Assembly (NCBI GenBank): GCA_945903265.1
Contig: CAMDNQ010000012.1
Span: forward strand, 49,825-113,824
DNA length: 64,000 nt
Source of the DNA: Candidatus Sulfopaludibacter sp. SbA3
Lineage (GTDB): Bacteria > Acidobacteriota > Vicinamibacteria > Vicinamibacterales > UBA2999
Reading direction: 5' to 3'
Shown: piece by piece, positions 60,629-64,000 of the stretch
Numbering within the stretch: the first letter of the stretch is position 1
Layout of the letters: each line of letters opens with the position of its first letter
Made by a program: the position numbers and the translations under genes
The notes under the pieces: generated by a model
What the model was told of the DNA's origin: nothing
The model's database searches: none
The model's input: the letters and a program-made list of their open reading frames with translations, nothing else

Positions 60629-61111
60629 ATGGCCACGGCCGCGCTGGTCGTGCTCGCCCTCTCCGCCGCAGCAGCCCAGGCGATCCCGCCGCGTGTGCCA
60701 CAGGGTCTTCCACAGCGTCTTCCACAGTGGCGCGAGGCGCCGGAGTATCTGCGGCCGTTCGCGCCCGCTGGCCCCAGGGCAGGCGCCGTTCGTATCTTCG
60801 TCTCACCCGACGACCTCGATACCGCGCTCCAGCGGCTGAACATCGAGCCGGCAGTCCGCCCGGAGGGAATGTGGGCGTCCCGTCCCGCGCCCCCGCTCGA
60901 CGCGTTCGGACAGGGCGGCACGTACGACCGGTCCAGGGTGACCCGCCTGTACGGCGCGGCGCGGCCGCGGGTCGCGCGGGGCACGACGATCGTCGATGGC
61001 ACGCGGGAGTTCTGGACGCTGATCTCTCCGCACCCGGATGCGGCTCTGGAGCGACTCGAGGGGGGCACCCTCCTTCTGGTCTTGCGCTACGATGGCGGCG
61101 ATCCCAGATAG
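60629..61111 (+). CDS. Small exported protein of unknown function
   Basis: A 160-residue protein with a signal peptide (MATAALVVLALSAAAAQA), then a Pro/Gln-rich segment (IPPRVPQGLPQRLPQWREAPEYLRPF). The core VRIFVSPDDLDTALQRLNIEPAVRPEGMW and EFWTLISPHPDAALERLEGGTLLLVLRYDGG is not recognised. It is divergent from the ferredoxin gene (49 bp) and its stop lies 4 bp before the sensor kinase start, so it may report to or be regulated with the kinase. Confidence 0.65.
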   Translation: MATAALVVLALSAAAAQAIPPRVPQGLPQRLPQWREAPEYLRPFAPAGPRAGAVRIFVSPDDLDTALQRLNIEPAVRPEGMWASRPAPPLDAFGQGGTYDRSRVTRLYGAARPRVARGTTIVDGTREFWTLISPHPDAALERLEGGTLLLVLRYDGGDPR

Positions 61112-61115
61112 CACG

Positions 61116-62900
61116 ATGCGGTTTGTATCATCCCTGACCAACCGGGTCTTCCTGGCCTGCACGCTCCTGGCGATGCTGTCGCTCGGCTTCGCGTTCTACT
61201 TCGTGAACGAGCGGGCGGCAAGCGCGGCGGAAGACGAATTGCGCCGCGGGCTCCTCGAAGCGGGAAGCCTCGTCGATCAACACGATGCGACGAGAACGGA
61301 TCACTTCACGCGCCTCGCGCGCGTCGTCGCCGACCTGCCAAAGCTGAAAGCGGCGGTGGAGACCGGCGATGCCCCAACCGTGCAGCCGCTCGCGGACGAG
61401 TACCGCGCGGAGGTCAACGCGGACCTCCTGCTCCTGACGGGCCCCGCGGGCCAGGTGCTCGGGTCCGCAGGCGCCGAGAGTGAAAGCGTCGCCTCGGCGT
61501 TCAAATCCGCCGACCTGCAGTCCACCGACGAACTCTCGATGTTCACGCCGCACAGCCGCGGCGTCCTGCAGCTGGTGAGCGTCCCCATCCTGCTCGACGG
61601 CGCCATTCCAGAAATTCTCGGCCGTCTGACCGTCGGCCTGTTTCTCGACAATCGGCTCGCCGCCGAATTCAAGAATCTGACCGGAAGCGAGATCGCGTTC
61701 GGCGCCAACGGGCGCATCCTGGCGGCGACCCTCCCCGACGAGGTCCGTCCGGGACTCGAACGGGCGCTTGGTGCGTCTGGCGTGTCGTCCGTCACCCTGG
61801 GGGACGAAGATTACCTGGCGCTGTCGAGGCCGCTGCTCGGAGGCACACCCGCGAGACCCGATGCGCCGACGGCCCTCATCCTGCGCTCGCGAACCGAACG
61901 GCTGCAGTTCCTCAACGCCATTCGCGCCGCGCTCGCTGGCCTGCTCGTGGTCACGCTCCTGCTGGCCACCATCCTGAGCTACGGCGTCGCGCTGACGATG
62001 ACGCGTCCCCTCGCAGCGATTACCAAGGCGATGCGGGATGTGGCGGCCACCGGCGATCTCAGCCACAAGGTCCCGCTGCGGACGCGGGCCTGGGACGACG
62101 AGGATGCGCGGACGCTCGCCGCGTTGTTCAACACCCTGACGGAATCGATCGCGCGATTCCAGCGCGAGGCGGCGCACCGCGACCGCCTCTCATCGCTCGG
62201 GAGGCTGTCGACGGTGATCGCGCATGAGATCAGAAATCCGCTGATGATCATCCGCGCGTCGCTGTCGACGCTCCGCCGTGGCCGACTCTCCCCTGCGGAA
62301 CTTCGCGACGCGGTCTCCGATATCGACGAAGAGACCACGCGGCTCAATCGTGTCGTCACGGACGTGCTCGACTTCGCACGGCCGATTCGCTTCGAATGCG
62401 CGGACACCGACGTCAACCGCATCTGCCGCGCCTCCGCCGACGCCGCGTGGGCGGGGGCCGCCGCCGAGCCCGTCGTCTTCGACCTCGACCCGGCAATCCC
62501 GCCGGTCGTCACCGACGCCGAGCGGCTCCGGACGGCGCTCGTCAACATCCTGACCAACGCCAGGCTCGCCGTCCGCGAGGCGGTGCGCACCGATCCCGTC
62601 GGAGAAGGTGTGGCCGCGGTCGCGGTGCACGAGCAGGCATCCGTACGCCTGCAGACACGGCGCACCGGGTCGACGGTCACCATTTCGGTGCAGGATCGAG
62701 GCGAGGGCATCAGCTCCGAGGACATGGCGCACATCTTCGATCCCTATTTCACGACACGGCGCGCCGGCACCGGGCTCGGTCTCCCGATCGCCAAGAACAT
62801 CATTGAAGGCCTTGGCGGGACGGTCGCGGTCTTCAGCGAGCGCGGAACCGGCACCGAGATCCGCATCGAACTGCCGATGGCTTCTGGAGCCCACGCATGA
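61116..62900 (+). CDS. Membrane sensor histidine kinase
   Basis: A 594-residue kinase. Two membrane helices (LTNRVFLACTLLAMLSLGFAFYF and IRAALAGLLVVTLLLATILSYGVAL) flank a periplasmic sensor domain of about 240 residues. A HAMP region (TRPLAAITKAMRDVAATGDL), the phosphoacceptor H370 in VIAHEIRNPLMIIRASL, and an ATPase domain with N-box LVNILTNARLAV, G1 VQDRGEGIS and G2 GTGLGLPIAKNII follow. Its stop overlaps the response-regulator start (ATGA), so the two are coupled. The signal is unknown. ATG 61116 is used; the longer frame to 61038 lies in the previous gene. Confidence 0.93.
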   Translation: MRFVSSLTNRVFLACTLLAMLSLGFAFYFVNERAASAAEDELRRGLLEAGSLVDQHDATRTDHFTRLARVVADLPKLKAAVETGDAPTVQPLADEYRAEVNADLLLLTGPAGQVLGSAGAESESVASAFKSADLQSTDELSMFTPHSRGVLQLVSVPILLDGAIPEILGRLTVGLFLDNRLAAEFKNLTGSEIAFGANGRILAATLPDEVRPGLERALGASGVSSVTLGDEDYLALSRPLLGGTPARPDAPTALILRSRTERLQFLNAIRAALAGLLVVTLLLATILSYGVALTMTRPLAAITKAMRDVAATGDLSHKVPLRTRAWDDEDARTLAALFNTLTESIARFQREAAHRDRLSSLGRLSTVIAHEIRNPLMIIRASLSTLRRGRLSPAELRDAVSDIDEETTRLNRVVTDVLDFARPIRFECADTDVNRICRASADAAWAGAAAEPVVFDLDPAIPPVVTDAERLRTALVNILTNARLAVREAVRTDPVGEGVAAVAVHEQASVRLQTRRTGSTVTISVQDRGEGISSEDMAHIFDPYFTTRRAGTGLGLPIAKNIIEGLGGTVAVFSERGTGTEIRIELPMASGAHA

Positions 62901-64000
62901 CGCCTTCGCACGGCACCATCCTGATCGCCGACGACGAGGAGAAGATCCTGAAGCGCCTGGGGCGGGCGCTCAGGGACGAGGGCCACGAAGTCGTCGAGGC
63001 CACGACCATCCGTGAGGCGCAGAAGCAGCTGAGCGAGCGCCCGTTCGACCTGCTGGTCGTCGATAACGTCATGCCGGATATGACGGGACTCGAGCTGATT
63101 CGCGAGGTCTCCCAGACGATGACGGTGGCCGAGCGGCCGCAGATCGTCATGATGACGGCGCACGGCTCAACGCAGATCGTCCGTGAGGCTTTCAAACTCG
63201 GGGTCGAAGACTTCCTGGAGAAGCCGTTCGAGGTGGACGAACTGATCGCGCTCGCCCGCCGCGCGGTCAAGAGCCTGCGGCTCCAGACGGAACGGCAATA
63301 CCTGATCAGCGAGCGTGACGCCGAGTTCAATCATTACGGCATCGTCGGCCGAAGCCGTGCGATGGAAGACGTGATCAAGCGCGCCGAACTGGTGTCGGAA
63401 ACCAAGAGCACCGTGCTCATCACCGGCGAAACCGGCACGGGCAAGGAGATGGTGGCCCGCCTGATCCATCACCGCAGCCCGCAGCGCGAGATGCCGCTCA
63501 TCAAGGTGAACTGCGCGGCGATTCCCGAGACGCTGCTCGAGTCCGAATTGTTCGGCCACATGCGCGGCGCCTTCACCGGCGCCACGATGACGAAGCGCGG
63601 CAAGTTCGCGCTGGCCGACGGAGGCTCAATTTTCCTCGACGAGATCGGCACGCTCACCATCGCGATCCAGTCGAAGCTGCTCCGCGTCCTTCAGGAGCGC
63701 GAGTTCGAGCCGCTTGGGGCCGAACGCACGCAGAAGGTCGACGTGCGAGTCATCGCGGCCACGAACCGCGATCTGAAGCAGATGGTCACCGAGGGGAAGT
63801 TTCAGGAAGATCTGTACTACCGGCTGAACGTGATCCCGATCGCGATTCCGCCGCTCCGCGAACGCCGCGACGATATCCCCGTCCTCATCGATCACTTCGT
63901 CGACAAGCACCGGCAGCGCACCGGCAAGCGAATCGACAAGATCGAGGACGATGTCGTGAAGGCGCTGCAGCGGTACGAATGGCCCGGCAACGTGCGCGAG
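62897..64000 (+). CDS. Sigma-54-dependent response regulator (NtrC family), 3' end beyond window
   Basis: The first 368 residues are visible. The receiver domain begins TILIADDEEKILKRLGRAL, with the phosphoacceptor Asp56 in DLLVVDNVMPDM and the switch Lys in LEKPFEVDEL. The AAA+ domain has Walker A ITGETGTGKEMVARLI, the sigma-54 contact motif GAFTGA at residues 224-229, Walker B GGSIFLDEIG, and the arginine-finger region YYRLNVIPI. The DNA-binding helix-turn-helix lies beyond the edge. It starts with an ATG that overlaps the kinase stop. It would activate sigma-54 promoters. Confidence 0.93.
   Translation, partial: MTPSHGTILIADDEEKILKRLGRALRDEGHEVVEATTIREAQKQLSERPFDLLVVDNVMPDMTGLELIREVSQTMTVAERPQIVMMTAHGSTQIVREAFKLGVEDFLEKPFEVDELIALARRAVKSLRLQTERQYLISERDAEFNHYGIVGRSRAMEDVIKRAELVSETKSTVLITGETGTGKEMVARLIHHRSPQREMPLIKVNCAAIPETLLESELFGHMRGAFTGATMTKRGKFALADGGSIFLDEIGTLTIAIQSKLLRVLQEREFEPLGAERTQKVDVRVIAATNRDLKQMVTEGKFQEDLYYRLNVIPIAIPPLRERRDDIPVLIDHFVDKHRQRTGKRIDKIEDDVVKALQRYEWPGNVRE

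Overview
The window is a GC-rich, gene-dense bacterial chromosome segment with no insertion sequences, phage genes, CRISPR arrays or rRNA. The gene content points to a Gram-negative member of the Acidobacteriota, probably the Vicinamibacteria-like part of the phylum. Supporting genes are an acidobacterial-type VWFA protein, an LPxTA-tailed exported protein with a sortase, CarD, a TamA/TamB pair, a TonB-dependent receptor, an OmpA-family porin, and several large outer-membrane proteins. The taxonomy is inferred from gene families; no marker gene was compared.

Layout. 1-6.9 kb: a partial Rex repressor divergent from an OPT transporter, an exported Ig-like protein, a PlsC-type acyltransferase, CarD with a clear promoter and terminator, and a probably leaderless exported methyltransferase. 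5.9-8.2 kb: an ATP-grasp ligase and a zinc peptidase. 8.2-15 kb: assimilatory sulfite/nitrite reductase plus fused siroheme synthase, then threonine synthase, homoserine kinase and homoserine dehydrogenase, all on the minus strand. The sulfur operon is preceded by a strong promoter, a short reading frame starting MCGCACACC and an intrinsic terminator with a competing antiterminator pairing. This looks like a cysteine-sensing attenuator. 15-17 kb: the agmatine-to-putrescine pair AguB/AguA. 17-21.3 kb: a TonB receptor, a YdcZ-type transporter, a frameshifted exported protein and NhaA, then tRNA-Leu(CAA).

21.6-25.5 kb: an LPATA-tailed exported protein, a VWFA protein and a sortase with an intact catalytic triad, followed by a ParA-like ATPase (P-loop Lys replaced by Arg) and a ribbon-helix-helix-like protein. 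25.5-28.8 kb: IspG and a molybdopterin oxidoreductase. 28.8-37.4 kb: TamB, TamA, a small membrane protein, an OmpA protein and a KGG-repeat stress protein. 37.6-42.9 kb: YggX, an ATP-grasp enzyme coupled to a CCAEP-tailed radical SAM protein, a POT transporter and a stand-alone LigD-type 3'-phosphoesterase. 42.9-53 kb: YvcK, a TPM/LemA pair, two DinB-fold proteins, a polytopic protein, a YheT-type hydrolase, a DUF72 protein, a CusF-SCO1 fusion, a PLD-like enzyme and small unknowns. 53-64 kb: an EEP-fold nuclease/phosphatase, a TlpA thioredoxin, a protease/propeller/barrel fusion, a LysE-type exporter, a double-retropepsin TPR protein, a ferredoxin, and a sensor kinase/sigma-54 regulator pair running off the end.

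Two families of short, low-complexity repeats recur. One is a GTAGTTGGTGGTTG-like family placed just after stop codons. The other is a GGGAT-rich family that has also entered the coding sequence of the siroheme synthase and the radical SAM protein. Genes are packed tightly, and six convergent pairs overlap at their 3' ends.
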